Positions 18,714-29,067 of a stretch of DNA of 64,000 bases are shown here, in pieces. The position numbers and the translations under genes were made by a program. Origin of the DNA: Bacteroidetes bacterium endosymbiont of Geopemphigus sp. (GTDB taxonomy: Bacteria > Bacteroidota > Bacteroidia > Flavobacteriales > Blattabacteriaceae); NCBI RefSeq assembly GCF_002904345.1, contig NZ_PEIH01000005.1, positions 116,449-180,448 on the forward strand, read 5' to 3'. Every line of letters begins with the position of its first letter. Within the stretch, counting starts at the first letter, position 1. The notes below the pieces were generated by a model. That model had not been told where the DNA came from and did no database searches. It was given only the letters and a program-made list of their open reading frames with translations.

Positions 18714-19650
18714 ATGGCTATATTTTTACCATTCAAGGGGGATATTCTGGATAAGGAATATGTAGAAGCTATAGCATCAAAATTTTGATGATTATTCAAA
18801 GGAATAGACGGTATTTCTGCTCGAGAAAAAATCTTTCTTGATTCTGCAAATCATAAAGCTTACCTTGATTAAAATTCAGGGTTTTAAAATCGATAAAGGT
18901 ATAAAATTCCAAAAAGGAAAAAGACACTTAAATCACTTAAATTTTACACAAAAAGATTTTTACTGAAAGAGCTTAAAGAAAGCGAGCCGATCAAATATTT
19001 TTTGTGGACATTGCCAGAATGATGTCTTTGTAGGATTTACTCGATGACTTGATTAAGAAACATTAACATAGCGTAAAAAACGCAAACAACTTCTTGTATA
19101 TTACTTATATAAAGGTAGCTTTAGAATCTTAAGTTTTACCCACAAAGCTTCTTCGGAAGAAGCGAAAAGCGTTTACTTAAGCGATAAAAAGATAAACAAA
19201 ATATTTACATTAGATCTCTCTTTTTGTAGCGGAAAGTATCAATAACACTGAAAACTAGTTCCATAGTGGGTCTTAGAACGGACCTGATGAAAGTGACTTT
19301 CTAAAGAATTTACAAAAATATTAAAACAAACTATACAGTACAAATCCTAAAAGAGAGGAGATATAGGTAATCGTATTACTTTAAAGGTCGTCCCGGAGAA
19401 AAGAGCCAGCTTACCTGGAAAGGTAGTAGACCATAAGTTCAACTTCTATTTTAAGAAGATCTTCCGGTTCGCGTGTATTATGAAAAAATACACAGGGGAT
19501 TCTTATGAATCGTAAAACAGTACGAAAAGTAAGAAGCATAGAAACCATTTAAAAATTTGGAAAAACCGGATCACGGGAGATTTTTGTAGCTTTAAAAAAT
19601 TCATTTTGTGATAGATTACAATTTTTTATGGAGGTTTTATAATATTACAT
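18714..19650 (+). pseudogene. Relic of a DUF1015 family gene
   Basis: Nine bases after serA a frame opens as MAIFLPFKGDILDKEYVEAI and hits a stop after 24 codons. The MAxxxPFKG start and the place right after serC-serA match the DUF1015 protein normally found there in Bacteroidetes. Downstream, out-of-frame fragments such as DDLIKKH (resembling the IKxHExT motif of the family) and KSVYLSDKK can be read, with many stops. The 3' limit is approximate. Function of DUF1015 is not established. Confidence 0.55.
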
Positions 19651-20304
19651 ATATATATTTAAATAATATTTTTTCTTAAAAGTTTCTCTTTCTAAGATCA
19701 TTTTCGAAAGTGCTTTCAGAAAAAAAAGGCTAGCTCAGCAGCCTCGGCAAGAGTGTTTATAACTCTTTTTTCTCCGCGATAATTTCAATAGAAGCACATT
19801 ATAAAAGTTTTTTTTTGCAGAGCTTTTCTTTGTCTTTTCATGGGCTGGGTTTTAAGATACTGAATGAAGTCTATAATAGAATTTTCATTTTTCTTTTAAA
19901 TTCTCCGAAGAGCTCTTTAAGCTATTTCAGAGGATCCTAGCGTTTTGCGTATTGCTTTGCTAAATAATAAAGCCTTTCAGGGGATTTTTTTCAATAGAAA
20001 TTTTATAAAAAATTCACGCAATTTTCCCGATATCCTCCTATTAGGGGAGGCCGGTAAAAAAACAAATCTATGATTTTATTTATAAATTATTGATTTTCAT
20101 GTTTTTATATTGAAATCAAAACTTGTTAAATGAACTTAAAAATAAATGATCAACAGAATGTGTTAATAAAGAAAATTGTATTTGAGCTCATTTAATAACC
20201 ATAGAGTTTATATGGACAAAGAACTTAGTACCTTTTGGTAATAATTCAAAAGACTTTTAAATTCTGTCTTTGTAGTTAATAACCCTCGTATTTAAGTTTT
20301 TGAT
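19651..20304. other. Degraded stretch between DUF1015 and mtnN relics
   Basis: About 650 bases of AT-rich sequence with scattered stops in all frames. No protein family, RNA or repeat recognised. Confidence 0.5.
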
Positions 20305-21006
20305 TTAAAAATTGATCCATTCAAGGATCATAGACTCTATTATGGAAGCGGAATTTTTACCGGCATCTGCAATAAATTTCTTGAAAGTAGCGGAAGAAGA
20401 GACACACCGGCGATATCTGATAAAGAACTAGTAATTACAAACGGACACTTAAAATATGATAGGTATGAGCAATGGCTCCTGCTTCCATTTCACAGGCAAG
20501 TGCCTCGGGAAATCGTTTTCTAACGATTTCTAACTCTTGAGGTCTTGATATAAAAGTATCTCCTGTACATATAGCGCCTGAAAAAACAGGCAGTCCAAAA
20601 GATTGTCCACTTTTTAAGGCTTGTTGTATAAGATTAAGATTGGCTTTGAAAACTGTAGGCGTATTAAGAAGTTGCCCTGGCTTACATCCAAATGCTGTTA
20701 AATCTACATCATGATAATGAACTTTAGTAGAAATAATGATATCTCCAATGTGGAGATTCTCCTTAAGACCCCCGGCAGATCCTGTGTTAATGACTGCCTT
20801 AACTACAAAATGATCTAGTAAAATCGTGGCGTCTATGGCTGCGTAACCTTTCCAATACTACACTGAAGAATAATTACATGTATTTTATAAAGTTTTTCTA
20901 AGTGGAAACAAAATCCTGCATATTCCAATAATTTTCGATCTTCAAGTAATGCTATAAGGTATCTAACTTCTTCTTCCATGGCACCTATAATTCCAATGCA
21001 AGGCAA
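20305..21006 (-). pseudogene. mtnN: Broken MTA/SAH nucleosidase
   Basis: Would cleave S-adenosylhomocysteine and methylthioadenosine. Reading the minus strand from about 21006 gives GIIGAMEEEVRYLI, then GSAGGLKENLHIGDIIIS, the substrate loop KVHYHDVDLTAFGCKPGQ, SGAICTGDTFI, and FPEALACEMEAGAIA with the conserved EMEA motif. The C-terminal SLSDIAG and SATFKKFIADAGKNSASIIE follow in other frames. At least two or three frameshifts (near 20850, 20440 and 20400) separate the pieces, so no full-length protein can be made. It sits directly downstream of the broken luxS on the same strand, so the two were probably one transcription unit. Confidence 0.85.
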
Positions 21007-21033
21007 AGATTCTTGTTGATGGGTATGGTTATA

Positions 21034-21506
21034 TCAGGCAAAAACTTGTTCCCATTCTTTACGTTTGCTGAGAAAATCTTTCGCCAAAGTTTTCGCGCCT
21101 TCAAAAATGTGATTCGCAGCCCATCCACATTGTACCTCATTACAGGAAGGTACCTGAGCAGCGCTCAGTACCCTTTTCAGGGTATTTTCAATCAAATCAA
21201 GCACTCTAATCGTAATTTTCATAATTGATTAAGAGGATATAAAAACCTGTTTGACATCCCATAGGGCTGATATCAAAAATTTTATCGCTGTGATTGCGGG
21301 CAAGTTCAGCCATTAAATTCTCTAATGAATGTAACGCTGGAATACCCATATGAGCTTTATTAGGCTGTAAAAGGCGTATGTCGTATTTATAAGATCAGAT
21401 CTCCTTTGTCTCCTTGCATGATACCCGTTAGTCGTACATAAGGAGTTTTTACCCTTGTATGATCGAGCTCAAAGCTCTCTACATTTGTTTTTAATGAATG
21501 CTTCAT
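21034..21506 (-). pseudogene. luxS: Broken S-ribosylhomocysteine lyase
   Basis: Would split S-ribosylhomocysteine into homocysteine and the autoinducer-2 precursor. From the ATG at 21506 the minus strand reads [16 protein letters not shown], a stop and shift near 21380, then [19 protein letters not shown] where the zinc-site HTLEH is replaced by HSLEN, then [16 protein letters not shown], another shift near 21226, and [19 protein letters not shown]. Two frameshifts plus a changed metal-site residue show loss of function. The last open stretch (21034-21222) is only the C-terminal third. Confidence 0.88.
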
Positions 21507-23535
21507 GCTAATATTATGGTCTTTTCCCAGCAAAGAAAAAATTTTGATTTCGGTCATTGTCTGCATTTGAACTTTTCTGTAGCCCTTTACTTATAGGTCT
21601 TGAAATCGTCTAAATCTTGCCTTGATAAACAGTTAATTATTTCATAGATAATAGAAAATTTTATATCTATCAGAAATTTACTTGTTAAGTATAATTGATT
21701 AGTAAATCAAGGGAGGTTCAATCAATTATTCCATCAGGAGGATAAATTTTATCTGATGGCATCAAGAGAAGAAAAAGAAGTTTCTCGAGGGTAAACCTAA
21801 AGTTTCAAATTCATCGATAAGTGATTTTCGAATTAAATCGAACTCTGTTAAATTATATGGTTTTGAAATTTTACACATCCAAAGGATAAGAAAATTTTCA
21901 TAGCGCTTTAAGTCCATTTATAGGGTAGATTTCTCATGATAAGATTGCGTCACAGATATAGCTTTGTCTTTTTCATAAGATCCACCAAATAACCTGTCTA
22001 CCTTATTTCTTGTCCATATTTTGTCGGATAACGTGCCCGGTTGTATGACTTCATTCATGCGTTCAAAGAGATAAGCGGAAAGCTTTTCAAAAGAGAAGCC
22101 CACTTGTACCTCTCTATGCAATGATAGATCAGTGAAGCTAGTTTGATGCTCCTTGACACAGTAAGGCATATTGTTAGAATAGACTCTTAGCAAGAGTAAT
22201 TTCTCTTAAACGCATCTTATTTAATACATTAACTTCATGCTCTTATCACTTTAAGCCTTTGGATAATGAAAAGAAAACGTATGAGAAATCTGCCTCTGGC
22301 AGAGGGATAAAAATTTTATCAACGGAACGTTGGAAAAACTTGAAGGCTATTCTCTCTGAGATTTTCCGGTGCATCTTGTGAAAGAAACAAAGCTATATCT
22401 GTCAAAGACTGAATATAGAGAAAGCGCCCGTCTTAATTAAGAAGAATAAATAAGACGAGTCTCTTTCAAGTAATATTTATAGTAAATTTATAAAACTATA
22501 CTTAGGCAAGATCAAGGTTCTTAAAATCTCTGAGGAGCGTTTAAGTTAACAGTGATAGTTTTTTCTTTCGAAAAAGAAGAAAGCATCTACTTAAGTAACA
22601 AGAGATAGAGAAGATTTACCCTATGGAACCTCTTTAAAAAGAGCGATAGGTTTGGTAACGCTCGTGATTGCGCCGTGGTAGGTCTTAGGATAGATCTTCA
22701 AATAAGTAGACTCTGGGAACATCAACTTATCTTCATTGAAACTAAATATGTATTAAAGACCAAACATTTTCATCGACTTATGATGCATATAATTTAAGAT
22801 ACCATATACTATTTTAAAAGAAATAGCGTGAAATGCTCCATAATAAACCAGTAAATCAGGGAAGTTTCTCTTATTAATTGTGGCTTGGCAAAATACTATC
22901 AAATCAATAGAGAATTTGTCAATTTTTTCAAAATATCCTCCTACAGCCTTTATTTGATCTGTATGCTAAACACGCCAAACGGTATGTATAAGGATGATTT
23001 TTAGAATCAAAAGAAAAAACATGCTCTTAATTCATAAGTTCAGAAGTAACTCCTGCAGGGATCTCTCCTCCTATTGATAAATCAGAAGAGTCTGCCCGGA
23101 AAGCTCTTAATTCACCCCATTTACAAAAAATTAATCACCCTGATAAGTTCAAAAGTAACATTCTATATTTTTTACATCGAGAAAGATTTTCAGAAAATAT
23201 TAAAGAAAAAAATAGAAAAAGATAAAGAAAAATGCCATAAAATAAATAGAATATATTTTTTGATAAAAATATATTCTATTTATAAGGGATTTGATGAGAT
23301 TTACGTAGTATACTCAGATTAAAAACAACACCGGAGCGATTTTGTTTTTCAAAAATTTCTGTAGCTATTATATAGGTGATTTATAGTATTTTCAGACTCT
23401 TATTTACACCCTTGATAGAGCTTTAAAGATAATGACCGCTCGAAAAGTGTTATAAATTCCTTAACAATAAAACACTTATTACATTTTTAGACCGATACAG
23501 TTACCCCTTTTAATAAGGTTTTAAATGCTTTGTAG
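21507..23535. other. Degraded 2-kb stretch
   Basis: No intact gene recognised. A 91-codon minus-strand frame at 21918-22193 contains FSFEKLSAYLFERMNEVI and continues, after stops, into KPYNLTEFDLIRKSLIDEFE near 21800-21880. This has the texture of real protein, so a minus-strand relic of unknown family is likely. A plus-strand fragment near 22570-22720 (EESIYLSNKR, VVGLRIDLQ) loosely resembles one near 19160-19290 (AKSVYLSDKK, VGLRTDL). The 82-codon frame at 23074-23322 is lysine-rich and unrecognised. Confidence 0.5.
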
Positions 23536-23620
23536 CGGAGAGAGAGGGATTCGAACCCCCGGAGGTATTAGCCTCAACGGTTTTCAAGACCGCCGCAATC
23601 GACCACTCTGCCACCTCTCC
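23536..23620 (-). tRNA. trnS: tRNA-Ser (anticodon UGA)
   Basis: Minus-strand class II tRNA of 85 bases. The acceptor GGAGAGG pairs with TCTCTCC (one G-T pair), the anticodon stem GCGGT/ACCGT encloses CTTGAAA giving anticodon TGA, a long variable arm follows, and the T arm is GGGGG-TTCGAAT-CCCTC with one G-T pair. The discriminator is G and CCA is not encoded. Confidence 0.95.
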
Positions 23621-23884
23621 TGAGTAGCCCGGCTAAAATAAATCCTTTTAAAATAGTTTCAAAGTATTTTTGAACATTTATTATACAAAATTTGTTGATC
23701 CCTTTGATAGGGTAAGTAACTTTATAATTAATATATTTTTCAAAATAATTTTAATCTGTCTGCAACAGAACTCTAGTTTTACAAACGATCCAGGAATAAT
23801 AGAGTGTGTTTCCAGTACATTTATTTTAGAAGATCATACTAAAGTAACATTTACCAAAAACGTTCCAATCTACCCCTTTTAATC

Positions 23885-26340
23885 AGCGTGGATGCGGAAT
23901 GGGATCTGGGAATATGCTTAAAATGGCTATCGCTTACCCTGGGAGCACTTCTAATGAATTATTAATAATACCGCGGATCGGTCAAAAATAGACCGACACT
24001 GTTGGCGTCTGGGTATACATGTTAATTCCAATCCGGTGGTCGATATCAATACCAACAACGTAGTGCGAAAATCTATCGCCTATGCGAAAGATATCGAAAA
24101 GGAAGAGGTCATGACTGTAGCCAAACACTTTCCCGGACATGGCGATATCTTTGTAGATTCACACAAAAACCTGCCTGTGCTAAAACATACTTATCACCGT
24201 CTTGAGGTTGTGGAGCTCTATCCTTTTAAACAATACAGGAATTCGGACGGACTATTATGAGAGGCCATTTGCTTTTGCAGTCCGCCCTTGGGGATAAAAA
24301 TAACCTGTTTCGCTCTCAAAAACCATTTTAGAGAACGAACTCTAGAACAATATGAATTTTAATGGATTGATCTTTAGCGATGCGCTAAACATGAAAGCTG
24401 TAGCTAATCTTTATCCAGCATGTATGCTTGATCTCAAAGCTTTTCAAGCCGGAAACGATGTGTTGCTTTTTTTTTGCAAAACATTCGGGTAGCGAGAACA
24501 CAATTTTTCAAGGTCCTCAAAAAAGGAGTGCTTTCTATAAAACGAATTGAAAAAATCGTTAATTCGCTTGATCATCTTAATGATTCGCAAAGCGAAGTCT
24601 TGCACAGAGAGATTATGGAATAAAAAATCATTACTCTCCTTAAAAAGGACGTAAAGATATTACCCACTCGAAGTTTGAACTCTTATAAGTTCACCTATGT
24701 CGTCTTTGTAAAAGGTTCACATGAGACTTATTATGATTACTTACGTCGCTATTCGTAGGTGGAGATTTCCATAAAATCTTTTTCAAATATATTCAAACTT
24801 AATTCCTATGAACTTGTGTTTGTAGACATTTACAAATCCGGATGATACGACATGGAAGAGCTCTAAGATTTCTTCCTCTGAACAAATTTTGCTCCAGGCC
24901 ATTTCCCGGATACGGCTAACGGTGTTAAGTATTTTTACTAATCATTATACGATTTCTGATATAGATATAAAAAATTTTCAGGCTATTTTGATGGCTTATC
25001 AAAACAGTAAGCAAGTCCAAAGTATTGTGCCGCGCAAATCATTTTCGTCGCCCTGGACGCTTACGGAAAGCTTTCTGTAGAGATACCTCCCATTTTTAAA
25101 GCAACTTAGGGTATAGAACATTCACCTATAGAGCATCTCTCTTATGGTGTTCCGGAGAGCGTAAGTATGGATAAACTTAATAAAGTTGATGATATATCGT
25201 GCATAAAGCTATTGATAAAGGCGCCACACCCGGTGCTCAGGTAGAGTTATAGCGCGCAATGCTAAGATCATCTACCAAAGGAGTTTTGGAAAACTTGATC
25301 ATAAAAATAATGAAAAAGCGCTTTGGGATCATGCATACGATCTGGCCTTACTAACAAAATTCTCGCTACCGTGCCTTTTCTCATGCATCTGATTTAGTTT
25401 ATCTCCCCTTGAAAATTTTTTCCTACTGCGGAAAATACCGAAAAGGGTGATTTTAATATTAAAGAGTTTCTCACTCATTAGGCTGACTTACCCTCTTGGA
25501 TACCTTTTCATAAATATATATTAGACAATCAATTTCAATTATTTACCCCAGATTTACTTAATAAAAAAAGATAAAACGCATCCTATTCAAGTAGCTCAAA
25601 ATCTCTATATGAGAAAATCATGAAAGTGATATGTGTCAACTGATTTTGGAGTTGCCGTTGCAAAACGGAAGTATTTACAAATACAGCGATCTGGGCTTTT
25701 ATTTTCTGAAAAATTTTAGAGAAAAACAAAGCGCTCAATCCATATCCCTTGCTGAACGCTAAACTTTATCAACCCCTGAGCTCTTACAGAATGGGGGGGG
25801 GATATTGTCCCCTAGAACGTTTTCCATCTGAAAGCATTGCCCCAACAACAGAAGATAAATTCTTGCGTAAGCAACCGCTTCACGTTTATGTACATGATGA
25901 GGGCGCGGCTTTGCTAGGCGGAAAATTGGGCACAGCAGACTTTTTGCTAACGCCAATGATGTGGCTGAATGATGTGACTGAATGATGAAGTCATTATTTG
26001 CAGAATGGATATTACGGAACGTAACGTTATTCTCAAGAAGCTACAGTTCTCCACTTTACCACTTATCAGTTTAAAAACAACAAAAGAGCTTTTTATCAGT
26101 TTAAAAACAACAAAAGAGCTTTAGGTTTTTTTGATAAACTCCCTGCAAAAAGAACGGGTAAGTATCCTTTTTCGTTTTCTCAAAAGAGCTATAATCATAT
26201 AGACTTCACAGGTACTATGGCCTGGGCTAACCCTTTAGGATTCCCATTATTTATGTGTTTTTATCTAATAGAGTACACCCCCGGATGCAGAAAATAATTT
26301 GCTACAAAAATACGTACGTGCAGAAGATCCAGGATATTAT
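23885..26340 (+). pseudogene. Broken GH3 beta-N-acetylhexosaminidase / serine hydrolase fusion
   Basis: The relic spans both halves of a two-domain Bacteroidetes protein. The GH3 half reads SVDAEWDLGICL, then VDINTNNVVRKSI, TVAKHFPGHGDIFVDSHKNL (the GH3 KHFPGHG motif), YHRLEVVELYPFKQY and LIFSDALNMKAV. The beta-lactamase-like half is scattered through 25.2-26.3 kb with KYSDLGFYFLKNF, VHDEGAALLGGKLGTADFLL and DFTGTMAWANPLG. Fragments lie in different frames with many stops. The intact protein would be a secreted peptidoglycan or chitobiose glycosidase with a serine hydrolase tail. It contains a nine-G run at 25793-25801 and a tandem 30-bp duplication. Confidence 0.85.
26063..26122 (+). repeat. 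Tandem 30-bp duplication inside the GH3 relic
   Basis: Two identical, directly adjacent 30-bp units (26063-26092 and 26093-26122), each starting TTATCAGTTT and ending AGAGCTTT. No mismatch, so the duplication is recent relative to decay of the surrounding pseudogene. Confidence 0.95.
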
Positions 26341-26573
26341 TCATGCATCTATTGTTCAATAAGTTTCAATTGTATATAGTTTGGCACAACTATTGTCAAG
26401 TAAGATACCTTAAGACGTTTCTAGAGCAAATAGTATTATTAAAATCTTTTCAGTAATTAAAAACTTACCTTATAGGTGCGAAAACACTCTATCGTTAAGT
26501 TAAGTAAAGACGGGATTTATATAAAACAAAGTCAAGCCGGCATCATTTGTATACCAGGAACTAAAGATTAACT

Positions 26574-28988
26574 ATGTTAATAAGAAATTTTTTAGAATCG
26601 GGTTTCGAATCCGAGGCAGAATTTATTCCATTGATGAATCAGGATGAAGAAGAACAGTTACTTAAAGATAACGTCCCTGAAAATCTTTCTATATTGCCCG
26701 TACGCAATGTGGTTTTATTTCCAGGAGTGGTCATTCCCATTACTGCAGGTCGTAGTCGCTCTATACAGCTTCTTCAGGATGCCTACCGCACGGATAAAAC
26801 CGTAGGAGTTCTTACACAGAAGGATATAAATGTCGACAATCCTGTTGAAAAGGATCTGCACAACACAGGAACGGTCGCTAAAATCCTTAAGCTTCTCAAA
26901 ATGCCTGATGGCAGTACTACTGTAATCCTCCAGGGCAAACGCAGGTTTCAAATCAAACGATTTATCCAGCAAAAACCCTATTTTAAAGCCGAAATCCTTC
27001 CCTTACAAGAGCTCAAGGCTCCTTCCGAGGATAAAGAGTATGCTCCTTTGGTGGAATCCATAAAAGATCTGGCCATTAAGATCATACAAGAAAATCCTAA
27101 TATTCCTTCAGAAGCAAACTTTGCCTTGCGTAATATTGAAAGTCCCTCTTTTCTGATCAATTTTATAGCCGGGAACATGGGCTTGTCTATTAAAGAAAAA
27201 CAAAGCCTCTTAAGTGAGAATGATTTAAAAAAGAGAGCGGTGAAGACTTACCGTTTTTTAAGTATAGAACACCAACAAGTACGTCTTAAAAACGACATTC
27301 AATCGCGTGTTCGAAGTGATATGGATCAGCAACAGCGCGAATATTTTCTTCAACAGCAAATTAAAGCTATACAAGAAGAGCTTGGGGATATCTCTTATGA
27401 AAAAGAAATCGGGGAAATGCGCCTTAAGGGTGCGCGCAAGAAATGGTCTAAGGAAGCTTCCGAGCAGTTTGAAAAAGAGCTTTTAAAGCTACAGCGTAGT
27501 AATCCGCAAATGCCTGAATATACTGTACAGCGCAATTATATAGATTTGATGCTTGATCTGCCCTGGCAGAAGTATTCTAAAGATCATTTCGACCTGGCCC
27601 GTGCGCAAAAAATTCTTGACAGAGATCATTCAGGTCTTGAAAAAGTAAAAGAACGTGTTATTGAGCATCTGGCCGTGCTGAAATTGCGCGCCGACATGCG
27701 CTCACCTATTCTGTGTTTTTACGGCCCCCCAGGGGTAGGTAAAACTTCTTTAGGTAAATCTATCGCGGCAGCCCTCAAGCGAAAATACGTTCGGATTTCC
27801 CTGGGGGGTATGCACGATGAAGCTGAAATCCGCGGACATCGTCGTACCTATATAGGTGCCATGCCCGGACGCTTGCTACAGTCGATTAAAAAATCTAAAA
27901 CCTCTAACCCTGTTTTCGTGCTGGATGAAATAGATAAGATAGGGCAGGGTGCTCATGGAGATCCCTCATCGGCTATGCTTGAGGTGCTGGATCCAGAACA
28001 AAATACATCCTTTTATGATAATTTTTTAGAATTAGGTTACGACCTTTCTAAGGTAATGTTCATCGCAACGGCCAACTCACTCTCGAGTATACAATCTCCT
28101 TTATTGGATCGTATGGAAGTCATTGAAATAAATGGTTATACTATTGAAGAGAAAGTTGAAATCGCCCGTAAGCACCTCTTGCCCAAGCAACTTAAGGAGC
28201 ATGGTTTAAAAAAAACCGACTTACTACTTGGTAATAAACAAGTTGAAAAAATTATTGAAAGTTATACCCGTGAGTCAGGAGTAAGAGCTTTGGAAAAACA
28301 GCTTGCCAAATTGGCACGTCATGTTGCTAAGAATATCGCCACCGAGCAAGATTTTTCAAAACGCCTAAGCATAGAACATATAGAAAAAATACTAGGTATT
28401 CCCCAAGATCCTGAGCGTTACGAGGGAAACAGCGTTCTCGGAGTAGTCACGGGATTGGCCTGGACCAGTATAGGGGGTGATATCCTTTATATCGAATCTA
28501 TATTATCCAAGGGGAAAGGAGTACTAAGTATCACCGGAAATCTCGGCGAAGTCATGAAAGAATCCGCTACTATTGCTTTACAGTACATTAAAGCACATCA
28601 TGAAGAATTCGGGATAGATCTTAAACTCTTTGAAGAGCAAAATATTCATATACATGTTCCCGAAGGGGCCGTTCCCAAGGATGGTCCTTCGGCAGGTATC
28701 ACTATGCTTACTTCTTTAGTTTCAAGCTATACAGGCAGGAAAGTTAAACCTTACCTGGCGATGACCGGTGAAATCACTTTACGCGGAAAAGTTTTGCCTG
28801 TAGGGGGTATTAAAGAAAAAATACTCGCAGCCAAACGCTCCTACATTAAAGAGATTATTCTTTCAAAGGATAATGAAAAAGATATCTTCGGTATCAAAAA
28901 GGATTATCTTGAAGACCTGACTTTTCATTATGTAAAAGAGATAAAAGAAGTTATCGATAGAGCATTACTAAAAAAAGAAAGCCTTTGA
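26574..28988 (+). CDS. lon: ATP-dependent protease Lon
   Basis: Cytosolic AAA+ serine protease for misfolded proteins. The 804 residues comprise the N-terminal substrate domain (from SILPVRNVVLFPGVVIPIT, about residue 39), a coiled-coil middle (YFLQQQIKAIQEELG), the ATPase module with Walker A YGPPGVGKTSLGKS and Walker B VFVLDEIDKIG, and the protease domain with catalytic Ser706 in PKDGPSAGITM and the Lys in VGGIKEKILAAKR. Full length with no frame damage. The ATG start fits the flavobacterial N-terminus, which has an acidic stretch before SILPVRN. It follows the GH3 relic and precedes lysA on the same strand. Confidence 0.97.
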   Translation: MLIRNFLESGFESEAEFIPLMNQDEEEQLLKDNVPENLSILPVRNVVLFPGVVIPITAGRSRSIQLLQDAYRTDKTVGVLTQKDINVDNPVEKDLHNTGTVAKILKLLKMPDGSTTVILQGKRRFQIKRFIQQKPYFKAEILPLQELKAPSEDKEYAPLVESIKDLAIKIIQENPNIPSEANFALRNIESPSFLINFIAGNMGLSIKEKQSLLSENDLKKRAVKTYRFLSIEHQQVRLKNDIQSRVRSDMDQQQREYFLQQQIKAIQEELGDISYEKEIGEMRLKGARKKWSKEASEQFEKELLKLQRSNPQMPEYTVQRNYIDLMLDLPWQKYSKDHFDLARAQKILDRDHSGLEKVKERVIEHLAVLKLRADMRSPILCFYGPPGVGKTSLGKSIAAALKRKYVRISLGGMHDEAEIRGHRRTYIGAMPGRLLQSIKKSKTSNPVFVLDEIDKIGQGAHGDPSSAMLEVLDPEQNTSFYDNFLELGYDLSKVMFIATANSLSSIQSPLLDRMEVIEINGYTIEEKVEIARKHLLPKQLKEHGLKKTDLLLGNKQVEKIIESYTRESGVRALEKQLAKLARHVAKNIATEQDFSKRLSIEHIEKILGIPQDPERYEGNSVLGVVTGLAWTSIGGDILYIESILSKGKGVLSITGNLGEVMKESATIALQYIKAHHEEFGIDLKLFEEQNIHIHVPEGAVPKDGPSAGITMLTSLVSSYTGRKVKPYLAMTGEITLRGKVLPVGGIKEKILAAKRSYIKEIILSKDNEKDIFGIKKDYLEDLTFHYVKEIKEVIDRALLKKESL

Positions 28989-29067
28989 ATAAATTCATTA
29001 TTTTTACAACTTGTCTTTTGATGATGCCTGAGGTCACCAAATTCTCGGTAAGAACTTAAAAAAACGC

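Noticed and set aside
25759-25956. A 65-codon minus-strand frame
   Set aside because: It is antisense to the serine-hydrolase part of the GH3 relic, which has family motifs on the plus strand.
28985-29056. Short frame after lon beginning NKFIIFTTCLLMM, like a signal peptide
   Set aside because: It ends after about 24 codons and lacks any domain; it may be the remains of a secreted protein but cannot be supported.
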